A DNA stretch of 64,000 nucleotides from Comamonadaceae bacterium (GTDB lineage Bacteria > Pseudomonadota > Gammaproteobacteria > Burkholderiales > Burkholderiaceae_C). The stretch covers positions 1-64,000 of the forward strand of contig CANJPU010000004.1 in the NCBI GenBank assembly GCA_947476285.1. Direction: 5' to 3'. Positions 8,054-21,294 of this stretch are shown in pieces. The translations under genes were made by a program, and so were the position numbers. Position 1 is the stretch's first letter. The number at the start of each line of letters is the position of its first letter. A model generated the notes under the pieces. It searched no databases. It worked only from the letters and a program-made list of their open reading frames with translations, and was not told the origin of the DNA.

Positions 8054-9904
8054 TCAGGCCAACAGACGCTTTTCGATCAGGGTTTTTGTCTCGCTCAATT
8101 CGCGAGGCAGATGGTACTGCAGCTGCTGGAACAATTCGGTGTGCAGCTGAAGCTCCTTTTCCCAAGCCGCCTTGTCTATGCTGGTGACAGTCTTGAACTG
8201 TTCCGCAGAGAACTCCAGGCCGCTCCAGTTGATTTCGTCGTAGGTCGGGCTGACGCCAAAGACGTTTTCCTGCCCGCTGGCCTTGCCCTCGATGCGGTCA
8301 ATCATCCACTTGAGCACGCGCATGTTCTCGCCATATCCAGGCCAGACAAATTTACCGTCTTCGCCTTTGCGGAACCAGTTGACGCAGAAGATGCTGGGCA
8401 GGGTGTGGCCCGCGTCTTCGAGCCTGTGTTCCATGTCCAGCCAGTGCTGGAAATAGTCGCTCATGTTGTAGCCACAGAAAGGCAGCATCGCAAATGGGTC
8501 GCGGCGTACCACGCCCATTTGCCCGGCGGCGGCGGCAGTGGTTTCCGAGCCCATGGTTGCGGCCATGTACACGCCTTCCATCCAGTTGCGCGATTCGGTC
8601 ACCAGCGGCACCGTGGTCGAGCGACGGCCACCAAAGATGAAGGCGTCAATTGCAACGCCCTGCGGGTCGTCCCACGCACTGTCCAGCGCCGGGTTGTTGA
8701 TGGCCGCCACGGTAAAGCGCGCGTTGGGATGCGCGGCTTTGGCGCCGGTTTCCTTGGCCAGAGCTGGCGTCCAGTCCTTGCCCTGCCAGTCGATTGCGTG
8801 CTCGGGCGCCTGGCCCATGCCTTCCCACCACACGTCGCCATCGTCGGTGAGTGCGACGTTGGTAAAGATCACGTTCTTGTCCAGGCTGGCCATGCAGTTC
8901 GGATTGGTCAGCGTGTTGGTTCCAGGGGCCACGCCAAAGTAGCCGGCCTCGGGATTGATCGCGTACATCTTGCCATCCGCATGCGGCTTGATCCAGGCGA
9001 TGTCGTCACCGATGGTGGTGACCTTCCAGCCCTCGAAGCCTTTGGGCGGGATCAGCATGGCGAAGTTGGTTTTTCCGCATGCCGATGGGAAAGCAGCGGC
9101 CACGTGGTACTTGCGGCCCTCGGGGTTGGTCACGCCCAGGATCAGCATGTGCTCAGCCAGCCAGCCTTGGTCGCGGCCCATGGTGGACGCGATGCGCAGC
9201 GCGAAGCACTTCTTGCCCAGCAGGGCGTTGCCGCCATAGCCGGAGCCGAAGGACCAGATTTCGCGGGTTTCGGGGTAGTGAACGATGTACTTGGTCTTGT
9301 TGCAGGGCCACCTCACATCCGGCTGACCGTCGGCCAGCGGTGCGCCGACCGTATGTACGCATGGAACGAATTCACCATTGACACCCAGCGCGTCGTACAC
9401 GGCCTTGCCCATGCGCGTCATGATCTTCATGTTCACCGCGACATAGGCGCTGTCGGACAGCTCGATGCCGATGTGGGAAATGTGCGAACCCAGCGGACCC
9501 ATTGAGAATGGCACCACGTACATGGTGCGTCCGCGCATGCAGCCGTCGAACATGGGGTGCAGCGTGGCGCGCATTTCCGCTGGCGCCATCCAGTTGTTGG
9601 TGGGGCCAGCGTCTTCCTTGCGCTGCGAGCAGATGAAGGTGCGGTCCTCGACGCGTGCCACGTCGCTGGGGTCGGAGCAGGCGAGATAGGAGTTGGGGCG
9701 CTTGATGGGGTCGAGCTTCTTGAAGGTTCCGGCGGCAACCAGCTGCTGGCAGAGCCGGTTGTACTCTTCGTCGCTGCCATCACACCAGTGAATATTGGCC
9801 GGCTTGCACAGGGCGACCATGTCGGCCACCCAAGCGATGAGATTCGCGTTCTTGACGAAAGCGGGGCTGTTCAAATTCAGCCCCTGCATCACGGGAGAGT
9901 TCAT
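8054..9904 (-). CDS. pckG: Phosphoenolpyruvate carboxykinase (GTP)
   Basis: A 616-residue cytosolic enzyme that converts oxaloacetate and GTP to phosphoenolpyruvate, CO2 and GDP in gluconeogenesis. The length and motifs fit the GTP class: the P-loop [13 protein letters not shown] with its reactive Cys, the segment [33 protein letters not shown], and FIFGGRR. I chose ATG 9904 (MNSPVMQG) because AGGAG lies nine bases upstream; ATG 9910 is only three bases from it. The start is preceded by a strongly structured leader (9933-9989). The gene ends at the shared terminator. Confidence 0.95.
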   Translation of the reverse strand: MNSPVMQGLNLNSPAFVKNANLIAWVADMVALCKPANIHWCDGSDEEYNRLCQQLVAAGTFKKLDPIKRPNSYLACSDPSDVARVEDRTFICSQRKEDAGPTNNWMAPAEMRATLHPMFDGCMRGRTMYVVPFSMGPLGSHISHIGIELSDSAYVAVNMKIMTRMGKAVYDALGVNGEFVPCVHTVGAPLADGQPDVRWPCNKTKYIVHYPETREIWSFGSGYGGNALLGKKCFALRIASTMGRDQGWLAEHMLILGVTNPEGRKYHVAAAFPSACGKTNFAMLIPPKGFEGWKVTTIGDDIAWIKPHADGKMYAINPEAGYFGVAPGTNTLTNPNCMASLDKNVIFTNVALTDDGDVWWEGMGQAPEHAIDWQGKDWTPALAKETGAKAAHPNARFTVAAINNPALDSAWDDPQGVAIDAFIFGGRRSTTVPLVTESRNWMEGVYMAATMGSETTAAAAGQMGVVRRDPFAMLPFCGYNMSDYFQHWLDMEHRLEDAGHTLPSIFCVNWFRKGEDGKFVWPGYGENMRVLKWMIDRIEGKASGQENVFGVSPTYDEINWSGLEFSAEQFKTVTSIDKAAWEKELQLHTELFQQLQYHLPRELSETKTLIEKRLLA

Positions 9905-9932
9905 TGCCATAAGCTCCTGAAAGAATAAACCT

Positions 9933-9989
9933 GATTTCAAAAAAGTGAAGTAGCCAGGGAGCGAGGCCGACACTTGCCTTTTTGAAATC
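9933..9989 (-). promoter_or_regulatory. Long hairpin in the pckG leader
   Basis: GATTTCAAAAA (9933-9943) is exactly complementary to TTTTTGAAATC (9979-9989). Between these arms a second pairing is possible (CACTT with AAGTG) and then GCC with GGC, giving one extended stem just upstream of the pckG ribosome site. No terminator-type U-run follows in the direction of transcription. It could control translation, mRNA stability or protein binding. Confidence 0.5.
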
Positions 9990-10411
9990 GGGCTGAAGGT
10001 TCAGTCGGCAAGCGGCGTTGCGGGATGGGCAACGGAACGAGGTGATGGGTGTTTCACGATCCGCGGGTCGGCTGGGAACGTCGATTTTAGGGACGCAGCC
10101 GGTATCCGGGAGGTCGACAAGGTTAAAAACAATGCAAAACTTGCATAAGGTTATGCATCAGATGGTTGATTCGCCCATTCAAGCTAGGTTCACGCGAACA
10201 CCAAGGCTTGTTTGACCGCGGGCGTGCCCACTGCAATCGGAGCAAAGTTTGCACTTACCGAGCTGGCAGAGCCATGCCAGAGCCGATTCGGTCGGACTAC
10301 TCAGATAAAGCAAGTGAAGCGGGGCTGTAACCTGGCCACCGGTGGCGGCATCAGGGGTAAATTGCATCAAACCGCTACCGGCCTTACGGCCAGCGCGCTT
10401 CTCGCCATGAT
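9990..10411. other. Non-coding stretch upstream of pckG
   Basis: About 420 bases without a convincing gene. The open frames here are short, lack ribosome sites and have no family features. The stretch should hold the pckG promoter. It contains one clear palindrome, TGCATAA-GG-TTATGCA at 10142-10157, with a related TGCAAAACTTGCA overlapping its left side. No promoter boxes of good quality were found by eye. Confidence 0.5.
10142..10157. promoter_or_regulatory. Palindromic candidate operator
   Basis: TGCATAA and TTATGCA are perfect inverted copies separated by GG. Just before it, TGCA-AAACT-TGCA repeats the outer half-site. It lies about 240 bases upstream of the pckG start, in a non-coding stretch. 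The binding protein is unknown. Confidence 0.4.
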
Positions 10412-10549
10412 TCACGCCATGAAGACGGCTATGAATGCCAGCAGGAAGATCAGCACGCCACCCATGACCGGCAAAACGATGGGGATAGCGTGGACGATGC
10501 CCTCGATCGGGTCTTGCGGCTCTTGCTGACTGGGCTTTGGGCTTGACAT
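10412..10549 (-). CDS. 45-residue single-pass membrane protein
   Basis: A short gene reading MSSPKPSQQEPQDPIEG and then a single hydrophobic helix (about residues 18-44, IVHAIPIVLPVMGG...LLAFIAVFMA) up to a TGA stop. The N-terminal 17 residues are polar and rich in Pro and Gln. AGGA stands eight bases before the ATG, a normal spacing. The clean amphipathic layout, the good ribosome site and the well-placed stop make it a likely real protein despite its size. Function unknown. It lies downstream of threonine dehydratase on the same strand, 114 bases away. Confidence 0.65.
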   Translation of the reverse strand: MSSPKPSQQEPQDPIEGIVHAIPIVLPVMGGVLIFLLAFIAVFMA

Positions 10550-10663
10550 GGCGTTTCCTGGTGAATGCGCGCCCATTTTACAGCCGTGCCGGCCTGTCCC
10601 GTCCGCTAACCTGCAATCTCAACGCATCGATTGACGCGCCTCATTACGTCACCCACCGGTTGC

Positions 10664-11863
10664 TCATTGCTCCTGGGCCTGGAAGCCCGCGGCATGCAAA
10701 GCGGCCAGCACTTGCCCGATGTGTTCACGCCCCCGGGTCTGAATGACCAACTCGATCTCTACATTTTGCGCGGCCAGAAGGGTGAAGGCGCGCTGATGGT
10801 GCACCTCTTCGATATTGGCCGCCGCCTCACTCACCACGGCGGTGATTCGTGCCAGCGAGCCTGGCACATCGCGGGCGCTCACGCGGATGCGGGCCAGCCT
10901 GCCGGCTCGCACCATGCCACGTTCAATGATGTCTGCCAGCAGCAGCGGATCGATGTTGCCGCCCCCCAGCAGCAGACCGACCTTGCGGCCGCGCCAGCGG
11001 TTCGGATACTTCAGCATGGCCGCCAAGCCTGCGGCACCGGCGCCTTCGACCAGTGTCTTCTCGATTTCCAGCAGCATCACGATGGCTTGCTCGATATCGC
11101 CCTCATCCACCAGGACAAGATCGTCCACGTACTGCTCGATGATCGCCTGGGTGAGGCGGCCCGGCGTGCCCACAGCGATACCTTCGGCGATGGAGCTGCC
11201 GCCCTGTGGCAGGTGGGCATGTTTGATCGCGTTAAACATACTGGGGAAGCGCAGCGCTTGAACGCCGATGACCTCGATATCGCGCTTCAAAGCCTTGGCC
11301 GCCACGGCAACACCGCTGATCAGGCCGCCGCCGCCTACCGCCACCACCAGTGTTTGCAAGTCAGGCACGGCTTGCAGCATCTCCAGGCCGCAGGTGCCCT
11401 GGCCTGCAATGATTACCTCGTCATCGTAGGGGTGCACGAAGCACAGTTGCTCTTCCTTGGTCAGCGCAATGGCATGGCTGCGCGCCTCCTCCAGCGTGTC
11501 GCCGTGCAACACCACCTGGGCGCCAAAACTGCGGGTGCGCTCCACCTTCACCCCAGGCGTGAAGCGCGGCATGACGATCACTGCCCGCAGCCCCAGGCGC
11601 TGCGCGTGATAGGCCACCCCCTGGGCATGGTTGCCGGCACTCATCGCGACGACACCGCGCCGCCTGTCTTCTTCGCTGAGCTGGGCCAGTTTGTTGCATG
11701 CCCCGCGTTCCTTGAAGGAGGCGGTGAACTGCAGGTTCTCGAATTTCAGGAACACCTGAGCCCCAGTGATCTGCGACAGTGTCTTGGACTCCACGCAAGG
11801 CGTGTTCAGCACCTGGCCCTCAAGCCGGGTGGCCGCCGCCTGAATGTCGGACAAGCTGATCAT
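10664..11863 (-). CDS. Threonine ammonia-lyase with C-terminal ACT domain
   Basis: A 399-residue PLP enzyme that deaminates threonine to 2-oxobutanoate, the first step of isoleucine synthesis or a catabolic route. The PLP lysine is in FTASFKERGACNKL (about residue 51), the phosphate-binding Gly loop is AVGGGGLISG, and a second Gly-rich segment is LLLGGGNID. Residues from about 325 form one ACT-like domain (IRVSARDVPGSLARITAVV). The length is that of the shorter form, not the roughly 500-residue IlvA with two ACT domains, so biosynthetic versus catabolic role is open. It is divergent from the AAA+ gene. Confidence 0.9.
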   Translation of the reverse strand: MISLSDIQAAATRLEGQVLNTPCVESKTLSQITGAQVFLKFENLQFTASFKERGACNKLAQLSEEDRRRGVVAMSAGNHAQGVAYHAQRLGLRAVIVMPRFTPGVKVERTRSFGAQVVLHGDTLEEARSHAIALTKEEQLCFVHPYDDEVIIAGQGTCGLEMLQAVPDLQTLVVAVGGGGLISGVAVAAKALKRDIEVIGVQALRFPSMFNAIKHAHLPQGGSSIAEGIAVGTPGRLTQAIIEQYVDDLVLVDEGDIEQAIVMLLEIEKTLVEGAGAAGLAAMLKYPNRWRGRKVGLLLGGGNIDPLLLADIIERGMVRAGRLARIRVSARDVPGSLARITAVVSEAAANIEEVHHQRAFTLLAAQNVEIELVIQTRGREHIGQVLAALHAAGFQAQEQ

Positions 11864-11982
11864 TAGATTGGATTGTCGCGGTTAAAGGCCCGCCGTGTGG
11901 GAGATTCCCCACAACGCGTGTCTTCCATGTAGGATCAACTCGCGTTATCGTAAGCAGGCAATGGCTTCTGGGGGCTTTCCGT

Positions 11983-14283
11983 ATGGTCAAGCGTTCGGTC
12001 GAAATGCAGCTACTTCCCTCACCGGGTCTCAAGGACGCACCGGTGCTGGATCTGATGTGCTCGCATTTTGTGTTGACGCTGGCGGCCAAGCAAGGCGGCA
12101 AGTTCAACGTGAGGCGCGACTTGAATGGCTTGCTTGCCCTGGCGGGGCGCCATCTGGTGTGGCCCGCAACCGCACTGTCGCGTTTGCGCGAGTTCCTTGG
12201 CCGTCGCTGCAAGGACAATGAGTTCTGGCGTAACCACGAATCACTTTCCACCCAGGAATTTCTCGACCGGCACGGCGTGTGGCGTGGCCCCTACGAGGAG
12301 GGCACACTGTTTTTCTACCTGGACGAATACGCCAAGGACCAGCCAAAGGATCTTCTGTCGGTGCTCACCGTCACGGGCGATTGGCTCACTCATGCGCTCA
12401 AGAAGCATTCGACCTTGGTCGAAAAGAACATCGACGCGCTGTCGGGCTTGCTCCAGTTGAACAAGGCCGAGCGCGCGCTTCTCCTGTACGGCACGCTCGC
12501 GCGCTACCAGCGCGACCTGCGCAGCATCCTGGTCGAGTTCAAGGTGAACAATGCGCCTGAGGCGTATGCGGCCATCGCAGAGCTCGCTGGGGTCAGTGCC
12601 ACAGACGTGGGCGAAGCGCTGCGCGCCGGCTCCCGGCTGGAGCGCATTGGCCTGGTGGAGAACCTCATCTCCGAACACAACATCACAGACCTGGCCGACC
12701 TGATGAAAGTCAGCGAGAAGCTGCCGCCTGTGTTGATGCGCGAGTACCGCGACCAGAACGAACTGATGGCCGTCTTCACACGGCCCAGCGCCAAGAGCGC
12801 GCTGGCCCTGCAGGACTTCAGCTTTGTGCAGGACGACGCCCAGGTGCTCAGCTCGCTGTTGCGCAATGCAGTCTCGCGCAAGGAAGCAGGCGTGAATGTG
12901 CTGCTCTACGGCCCCCCCGGCACTGGCAAGACCGAACTGGCCAAAGTGGTGGCGCAAGCCGCAGGCCTGGAACTGTTTGAAGTGGAATACGCCGATCGCG
13001 ATGGCAATTCCCTGAGCGGGCGCGACCGCTACCGATCCCTGCAGATCGCGCAGGTCTTCCTCAAGGGCAGCGCCCAGGCGGCCTTGTTGTTTGACGAGGT
13101 AGAGGACGTGTTCCCGCCCATCTCCAGCGAGGCGGCGCAGCTCATGGCCCGCGCCGAGCAGGTGGTGGCCCCGGCCAACAGCAGCGTCAGCGGCAAGGCC
13201 TGGGTTAACCAGATCCTCGAATCCAACCCCGTGCCGACCCTGTGGGTCACCAATCGCATCGAGCAGATCGATCCAGCGTTCAGGCGGCGCTTCGCATATC
13301 ACCTGGAGCTGAAGTCGCCTCCTCCCGGCGCAAGGGAAGGACTGGTGCGCAAGACGTTGGAAGGCGTCAGCGTCTCAGATGCATTCGTTGGCAAACTCAC
13401 TGAGCGCAAGGGGCTCACGCCCGCGCAGATTCGAACGGCAGTGCGCTTTGCCGGACTGGCCACGATCGATGGCAGCGCGATGGAAAGCCTGATCGAACGC
13501 CAGCTTCGCAACTCCGATCAGGCGCTGGGCAACCGGTCGCATGAAAGCAGTGCGCGGCCCAGCGTGACCACCTACGACTTGGACATGCTGAATGTAGAGA
13601 CCCGCTTTGAAATCCCCCGCATCGTGCAGGCGCTCAAGGCGCGTGGCCACGGCAGCCTGTGCTTTTACGGCGCACCCGGCACCGGTAAGACGGCGCTGGC
13701 CGAGCACATCGCCAAAACCCTGGAAAAGCCGCTGCTGATCAAGCAGGCAAGCGATCTGATGAGCAAATTCGTTGGTGAGACCGAGCAAAACATGGCCGGC
13801 ATGTTCCGCGAGGCTGAGAACGAGAAGGCGGTGCTGCTACTGGATGAAGCCGATAGCTTCCTGCAGGACAGGCGGGGCGCCCAGCGAACCTACGAAGTGA
13901 CCGAGGTCAATGAAATGCTGCAAGGCATGGAGCGTTTCAACGGCATCTTCGTGTGCACCACCAACCTGATGGACCGGATCGACCAGGCAGCGCTGCGTCG
14001 GTTCACCTTCAAGATCCGATTCAAACCGCTCACTGCAGCGCAGCGCGAGAAGATGTTCGTGACCGAAGCGCTGGCAGGCGATGCCGCACTGCTCAGCCAA
14101 GAGGCCCGAGCCAGACTCGCCAAGCTCGATCAGCTTTGCCCCGGCGATTTCGCAGCCGTCAAGCGCCAGGTGGACATCCTGGCCGCACAGTTCAGCGTGG
14201 AAGAATTCCTTGAGCAGTTGGAGGCTGAGCACCGGATCAAGCCCGAAGTGCGCGAGGCGCGCAACATCGGCTTCTTGCAGTAG
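11983..14283 (+). CDS. Large protein with two AAA+ ATPase modules
   Basis: A 766-residue protein. The first about 280 residues are largely helical with no family I recognise. AAA+ module 1 has Walker A GPPGTGKT (310-317) and Walker B LLFDEVED (368-375), followed by a sensor-1-like TNR (423-425) and RRRF (434-437). Module 2 has Walker A GAPGTGKT (563-570), Walker B LLLDEADS (618-625), sensor-like TTN (659-661) and LRRF (671-674). Both modules keep the residues needed for ATP binding and hydrolysis. Arrangement and motifs recall Cdc48/FtsH-like remodelling ATPases, but no protease or known adaptor domain is present. It is a single-gene unit between ilvA-type and recQ genes. Function unknown. 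Confidence 0.85.
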   Translation: MVKRSVEMQLLPSPGLKDAPVLDLMCSHFVLTLAAKQGGKFNVRRDLNGLLALAGRHLVWPATALSRLREFLGRRCKDNEFWRNHESLSTQEFLDRHGVWRGPYEEGTLFFYLDEYAKDQPKDLLSVLTVTGDWLTHALKKHSTLVEKNIDALSGLLQLNKAERALLLYGTLARYQRDLRSILVEFKVNNAPEAYAAIAELAGVSATDVGEALRAGSRLERIGLVENLISEHNITDLADLMKVSEKLPPVLMREYRDQNELMAVFTRPSAKSALALQDFSFVQDDAQVLSSLLRNAVSRKEAGVNVLLYGPPGTGKTELAKVVAQAAGLELFEVEYADRDGNSLSGRDRYRSLQIAQVFLKGSAQAALLFDEVEDVFPPISSEAAQLMARAEQVVAPANSSVSGKAWVNQILESNPVPTLWVTNRIEQIDPAFRRRFAYHLELKSPPPGAREGLVRKTLEGVSVSDAFVGKLTERKGLTPAQIRTAVRFAGLATIDGSAMESLIERQLRNSDQALGNRSHESSARPSVTTYDLDMLNVETRFEIPRIVQALKARGHGSLCFYGAPGTGKTALAEHIAKTLEKPLLIKQASDLMSKFVGETEQNMAGMFREAENEKAVLLLDEADSFLQDRRGAQRTYEVTEVNEMLQGMERFNGIFVCTTNLMDRIDQAALRRFTFKIRFKPLTAAQREKMFVTEALAGDAALLSQEARARLAKLDQLCPGDFAAVKRQVDILAAQFSVEEFLEQLEAEHRIKPEVREARNIGFLQ

Positions 14284-14298
14284 CGCGCGACGCCCTGC

Positions 14299-16167
14299 TC
14301 ACACTTGCTGCACCACCCGCAGCACCTCCTGCCCATACGCCTCCAGCTTCTTTGCCCCGATGCCGCTGATCCCTTGCAGATCGGTCAGGCTGGTCGGTGA
14401 CAGCGCTGCGATGGCGGCAAGAGTTGCGTCGTGAAAGATCACATAGGCCGGCAGATTGTGTTCGCGGGCCACTTCGGCGCGCCAAGCCTTGAGCGCATCG
14501 AAGCGAGCCTGGCCTTGCTCGGTCAATCCGGCTGCGGCAGCGGCAGCGGGCGCAGCCTTGGACGCGCTGGTGCTACGGCGGCGGGTCGCGACGGGTGACG
14601 ACACCGACTCGCGTAGCCGCACCGCAGTCTCCCCCTTGAGAACCGCCCTTGAGCCTTCGGTCAGCTTCAATGTATTGAATGCCTGTCCGTCCACTGCCAG
14701 GGCGCCAATGGCGATCAACTGCCGCAACACGCCGCGCAGCTGCGCTTCGCAGAACTGCGCGCCAATGCCGAAGGTGCTGAGACGCTCATGTCCGAACTGC
14801 GCTACCTTCTCAGTTTTCTTGCCGCGCAGGATGTCCATGACATGGCCGGCCCCGAAACTGATGCCCGACTGCTGCTGCACGCGGTAGATGGTGGAAAGCA
14901 GCTTCCGCGCGGCATCAGTGCCGTCCCAAACTTTGGGTGGGTTCAGGCAGTTGTCGCAGTTGCCGCAGGGAGAGGAGGCTTCGCCAAAATAGGCGAGCAG
15001 TCGCACCCGCCGGCAATCGGTCGCCTCGGCCAGTGCCAGCAGCGCATCGAGCTTGCCGCGCATGACCTGCTTGAAGTCTTCGCCTGCCGGGCTCTCGTCG
15101 ATCATGCGGCGCTGGTTCACCACGTCATTCAGGCCGTAGGCCATCCAGGCGTCGGCGGGCAGCCCGTCGCGGCCGGCGCGGCCGGTCTCCTGGTAGTAGC
15201 CTTCGATGTTCTTGGGCATGTCCAGGTGCGCCACGAAGCGCACGTCGGGTTTGTCGATGCCCATGCCGAAGGCGATGGTCGCCACCATCACGATGCCATC
15301 TTCGCGCAGGAACCGGTCCTGGTTGGTCTGGCGCACCTGTGGGTCAAGCCCGGCGTGATAGGGCAGGGCTTGAATGTCGTGGCGACTGAGGGTCTGCGCG
15401 ATCTCCTCCACCCGTTTGCGCGATTGGCAATAGACGATGCCCGCGTCGCCTTCATGCTCGCGCTCGATGAAGCGCAGCAGTTGCGCGGTGGCATCATTCT
15501 TCTCGACCAGGCAATAGCGGATGTTGGGCCGATCAAAGCTGCTGACGAATTGCCTGGCTTGCTCAAGCTGCAGCCGCTCGACGATGTCCTCGCGCGTGAT
15601 CGCGTCGGCAGTGGCCGTCAGCGCAATGCGTGGCACCGACGCATAGCGCTCGTGCAGAACCGTCAGCGCCCGGTATTCGGGGCGGAAGTCGTGGCCCCAC
15701 TGGCTCACGCAATGCGCTTCGTCGATCGCGAACAGGCTGAGCTTGCCGCGCTCGTGCAGTGAGTCGAGCTGGGCTAGAAAGCGCGGGGTAGTCACACGCT
15801 CGGGCGCCGCATAGATCAAGGTCACGTCGCCGCGCAGCATGCGTCGCTCCACTGCACCCGCCTCCTCCAACGAAAGCGTGGAATTCAGAAATTGCGCCTC
15901 GACCCCAGCCTCATGCAGGGCGCCCACTTGGTCGTGCATCAACGCGATCAGGGGAGACACCACGATGGCCACGCCGTGCCCGGCCCGGTGCCGGGCGATG
16001 GCGGGAATCTGATAACACAGCGACTTGCCACCGCCCGTGGGCATGAGGACGAGCGCGTCGCCACCGCCGATGACATGGTCGACGATGGCGGCTTGCGGCC
16101 CACGGAACTGTTCGTAGCCGAAGACTTCGTGGAGGATGGAGCTGGGTGCGCGAGTGAGTGATAGCAA
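14299..16167 (-). CDS. recQ: ATP-dependent DNA helicase RecQ
   Basis: A 622-residue 3'-5' DNA helicase acting in recombination and replication repair. The helicase core shows the N-terminal [10 protein letters not shown], Walker [13 protein letters not shown], the DEAH box [19 protein letters not shown], and motif VI region ETGRAGRDG. The zinc-binding Cys set [12 protein letters not shown]...CGNCDNC follows, then a winged helix, and a C-terminal HRDC domain that ends in [16 protein letters not shown]. This is the complete RecQ domain layout. It is divergent from metH with about 100 bases between them. Confidence 0.96.
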   Translation of the reverse strand: MLSLTRAPSSILHEVFGYEQFRGPQAAIVDHVIGGGDALVLMPTGGGKSLCYQIPAIARHRAGHGVAIVVSPLIALMHDQVGALHEAGVEAQFLNSTLSLEEAGAVERRMLRGDVTLIYAAPERVTTPRFLAQLDSLHERGKLSLFAIDEAHCVSQWGHDFRPEYRALTVLHERYASVPRIALTATADAITREDIVERLQLEQARQFVSSFDRPNIRYCLVEKNDATAQLLRFIEREHEGDAGIVYCQSRKRVEEIAQTLSRHDIQALPYHAGLDPQVRQTNQDRFLREDGIVMVATIAFGMGIDKPDVRFVAHLDMPKNIEGYYQETGRAGRDGLPADAWMAYGLNDVVNQRRMIDESPAGEDFKQVMRGKLDALLALAEATDCRRVRLLAYFGEASSPCGNCDNCLNPPKVWDGTDAARKLLSTIYRVQQQSGISFGAGHVMDILRGKKTEKVAQFGHERLSTFGIGAQFCEAQLRGVLRQLIAIGALAVDGQAFNTLKLTEGSRAVLKGETAVRLRESVSSPVATRRRSTSASKAAPAAAAAAGLTEQGQARFDALKAWRAEVAREHNLPAYVIFHDATLAAIAALSPTSLTDLQGISGIGAKKLEAYGQEVLRVVQQV

Positions 16168-16264
16168 GATAAGTCTATTGTCGGGGATGGCGATGGCAGG
16201 CTTGGGCCCAGAGGGGTTTTGGTGCGGCTCGATTCGATACTCAACGCTTTGTTTCTACAATCGG

Positions 16265-17317
16265 ATGACCATGAAGCCGATCATCTACACCCGCGGGCAG
16301 GCGCTGCCCGGCATTCTCGCGCATCGCATTGCCATCCTGGACGGTGCCATGGGCACTATGATTCAGCGCTTCAAGCTCACCGAAGCCAATTACAGGGGCG
16401 AGCGTTTCCGCGACCACCCCAAGGATCTCAAGAACAACGGCGAGCTGCTCAGCCTCACCCGCCCCGATGTGATCCGTGACATTCACGAAGGCTATCTGGC
16501 GGCCGGCGCCGACATCATCGAAACCAACACCTTTGGCGCCACCCGCATCGCGCAGGACGACTACGAACTGGGTGACCTGGCGGCTGAAATGAACTTGGCT
16601 TCCGCCCGCCTGGCGCGCGAGGCCGCCGACAAATTTTCGACGCCAAACAAACCACGCTTTGTGGCCGGCGCTTTGGGCCCGACGCCCAAGACGGCCAGCA
16701 TCAGCCCGGATGTGAACGACCCGGCGGCGCGCAATGTTGACTTCGAACAGCTGCGCTCGGCCTATTTCGAGCAGACGCAGGCGCTGGTTGAAGGTGGCGC
16801 TGATCTGCTGCTGGTCGAGACGATATTCGACACGCTCAACGCCAAGGCGGCACTGTTTGCGATCGACGAATACTTCCAGAGTTCCGGCGAGCGCCTGCCC
16901 ATCATCATCAGCGGCACCGTGACCGACGCCTCAGGCCGCATTCTCAGCGGCCAGACTGTCACCGCTTTCTGGTACAGCGTGCGCCACGCAAGGCCGTTGG
17001 CGGTGGGCCTGAACTGCGCGCTTGGCGCTGCATTGATGAAGCCGTATATCCAGGAACTCGCGCGCGTCGCCCCTGACACCTTCATCAGCTGCTATCCCAA
17101 TGCGGGGCTGCCCAATCCCATGAGCGACACCGGCTTCGATGAAACGCCGGAGGTCACCTCCCGGCTGCTGCGCGAGTTTGCCGCGGATGGGCTGGTGAAC
17201 ATCGTGGGCGGCTGCTGCGGCACTACGCCTGAGCACATCGCCGCCATTGGGCAGGCGGTACAAGCAGAGGTGGCCCGTTCACTGCGGCAGGAGTTCTTCT
17301 ACAAGGAGGCTGCTTGA
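16265..17317 (+). CDS. metH: Methionine synthase, homocysteine-binding half
   Basis: A 350-residue protein equal to the N-terminal module of cobalamin-dependent methionine synthase. It binds homocysteine through zinc. Visible are the start of the barrel [18 protein letters not shown], and the zinc cysteines in GLNCALG and [11 protein letters not shown]. The remaining modules are encoded by the next gene after 42 bases, so the enzyme is split between the homocysteine and folate modules. ATG 16271 is an alternative start; neither has a strong ribosome site. Confidence 0.93.
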   Translation: MTMKPIIYTRGQALPGILAHRIAILDGAMGTMIQRFKLTEANYRGERFRDHPKDLKNNGELLSLTRPDVIRDIHEGYLAAGADIIETNTFGATRIAQDDYELGDLAAEMNLASARLAREAADKFSTPNKPRFVAGALGPTPKTASISPDVNDPAARNVDFEQLRSAYFEQTQALVEGGADLLLVETIFDTLNAKAALFAIDEYFQSSGERLPIIISGTVTDASGRILSGQTVTAFWYSVRHARPLAVGLNCALGAALMKPYIQELARVAPDTFISCYPNAGLPNPMSDTGFDETPEVTSRLLREFAADGLVNIVGGCCGTTPEHIAAIGQAVQAEVARSLRQEFFYKEAA

Positions 17318-17359
17318 GCAAGAGGCAGGCCATCACCCAATCGAGTCACAAGGTGAGAG

Positions 17360-20080
<2,721 letters not shown>

Positions 20081-20085
20081 CGGGG

Positions 20086-21294
20086 TCAACCCACCGGCAG
20101 CGCCTTGCGCTGCGCCAGCATCAGTGCCGCCACCGCCAGCAGGCTCAGGCCCAGCAGCAGCCACAGGCCGTAGGTGTAACCCGCCTGCGCAGTCCACATC
20201 AGCCCCAGCAGCAGCGGTGCCAGCGAGCGTGCCACGGCCACTGGAAAACCCAGCGCCCCATTGAGCGTAGCCACGTGTTCGCGATTCACATATTGTGCAA
20301 TCGCGGTGCCCTTGACAATGGTGACCATGCCGTTGCTCATGCCAAAGAGCAGCACGAATATCAACGCCACCCAGGGATGGTTGGCACTGGTCAGTAGCAG
20401 CACCATGCTGATGGGAAACATCATCGGAATGATGCGGTTGGCCAGGTGGATGTCGAAGTGATGCTCAAAGAAGTACAACACCAGGCGCCCCAGCACCTGC
20501 ATCAAGCCGATGGTGGCTGGAATTGCAATCACCCAGGATTCGGCCATGCCCTGGCCTCGCAACAGACTCACCATATGCGGGGGCAATGCGGTGGTCACGC
20601 CCATCATCAGCACGACAAACAGGCCCACCAGAAGAAAGGGTGGGCTGCGCATCAGTCGTGTGGCCGATGACGAGACCACGCTGGGCGCCGGGCGTGGGCC
20701 GGTGTGGACCCGGGCGCCGCGCAACTGCACAGCATGCAGCGGCGCGCAGATCAGCAAATGCATGCCCGCCAGCACCCACAGCGCGTGGCGCCAGCCCAGC
20801 GACTCGATCAGCCAGGCCGAAAGCGGAATGAACACCGTGCTGGCCAAGCCGCCCAGGAAGGTCAGCGTGATGATGGCGCGACGGAAGTGATCGGGGAAGC
20901 GGCGCGTCACCACGGCAAATGCGGGGCTGTAGGAGGTAAAGGCTGTGCCGACTCCCAAGCCGATCCACACCATGTAGAAGCCCGCCGCACTGTCCACCAT
21001 GCTGTGCAACAGCAAGCAGGCAGCCACCAGCAGCGAGCCGCTGGTCATCACCACCCGCTCATGGCCTCGGTCTATCCAGCGCCCCACCCAATAGCCTAAG
21101 GCGCCTTCGGCCAGCAGCGACATGCTGAAGGCCAGCGAACTTTGCGCCCGCGTCAGGCCCAATTCGCGCTCCACCGGCTCCATCAGAAGCGCAAAGGTGT
21201 AGAAGACGCTGCCCCAGGTGATGAGTTGCCCAAGCGAAAGCCAGGCGACGAACTGCTGGTCTAGTTCACGTGCGACGCTGCTGCTGGGATTCAT
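20086..21294 (-). CDS. Major facilitator superfamily transporter
   Basis: A 402-residue inner-membrane carrier with about 12 hydrophobic helices. The loop between helices 2 and 3 carries GRWIDRGHERVV, the MFS motif A pattern, and the fold shows the usual 6+6 layout with a polar central loop (about residues 195-215). The closest general type is a monocarboxylate-porter-like carrier, but the substrate cannot be read. Its start overlaps the stop of the comM-like gene by four bases, so the two are translationally coupled. Confidence 0.85.
   Translation of the reverse strand: MNPSSSVARELDQQFVAWLSLGQLITWGSVFYTFALLMEPVERELGLTRAQSSLAFSMSLLAEGALGYWVGRWIDRGHERVVMTSGSLLVAACLLLHSMVDSAAGFYMVWIGLGVGTAFTSYSPAFAVVTRRFPDHFRRAIITLTFLGGLASTVFIPLSAWLIESLGWRHALWVLAGMHLLICAPLHAVQLRGARVHTGPRPAPSVVSSSATRLMRSPPFLLVGLFVVLMMGVTTALPPHMVSLLRGQGMAESWVIAIPATIGLMQVLGRLVLYFFEHHFDIHLANRIIPMMFPISMVLLLTSANHPWVALIFVLLFGMSNGMVTIVKGTAIAQYVNREHVATLNGALGFPVAVARSLAPLLLGLMWTAQAGYTYGLWLLLGLSLLAVAALMLAQRKALPVG

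Noticed and set aside
10179..10415. A 78-residue open frame starting at a GTG that overlaps the stop of the small membrane protein
   Set aside because: The overlap is suggestive, but the sequence has no fold-like pattern or ribosome site of its own and runs into the non-coding region.
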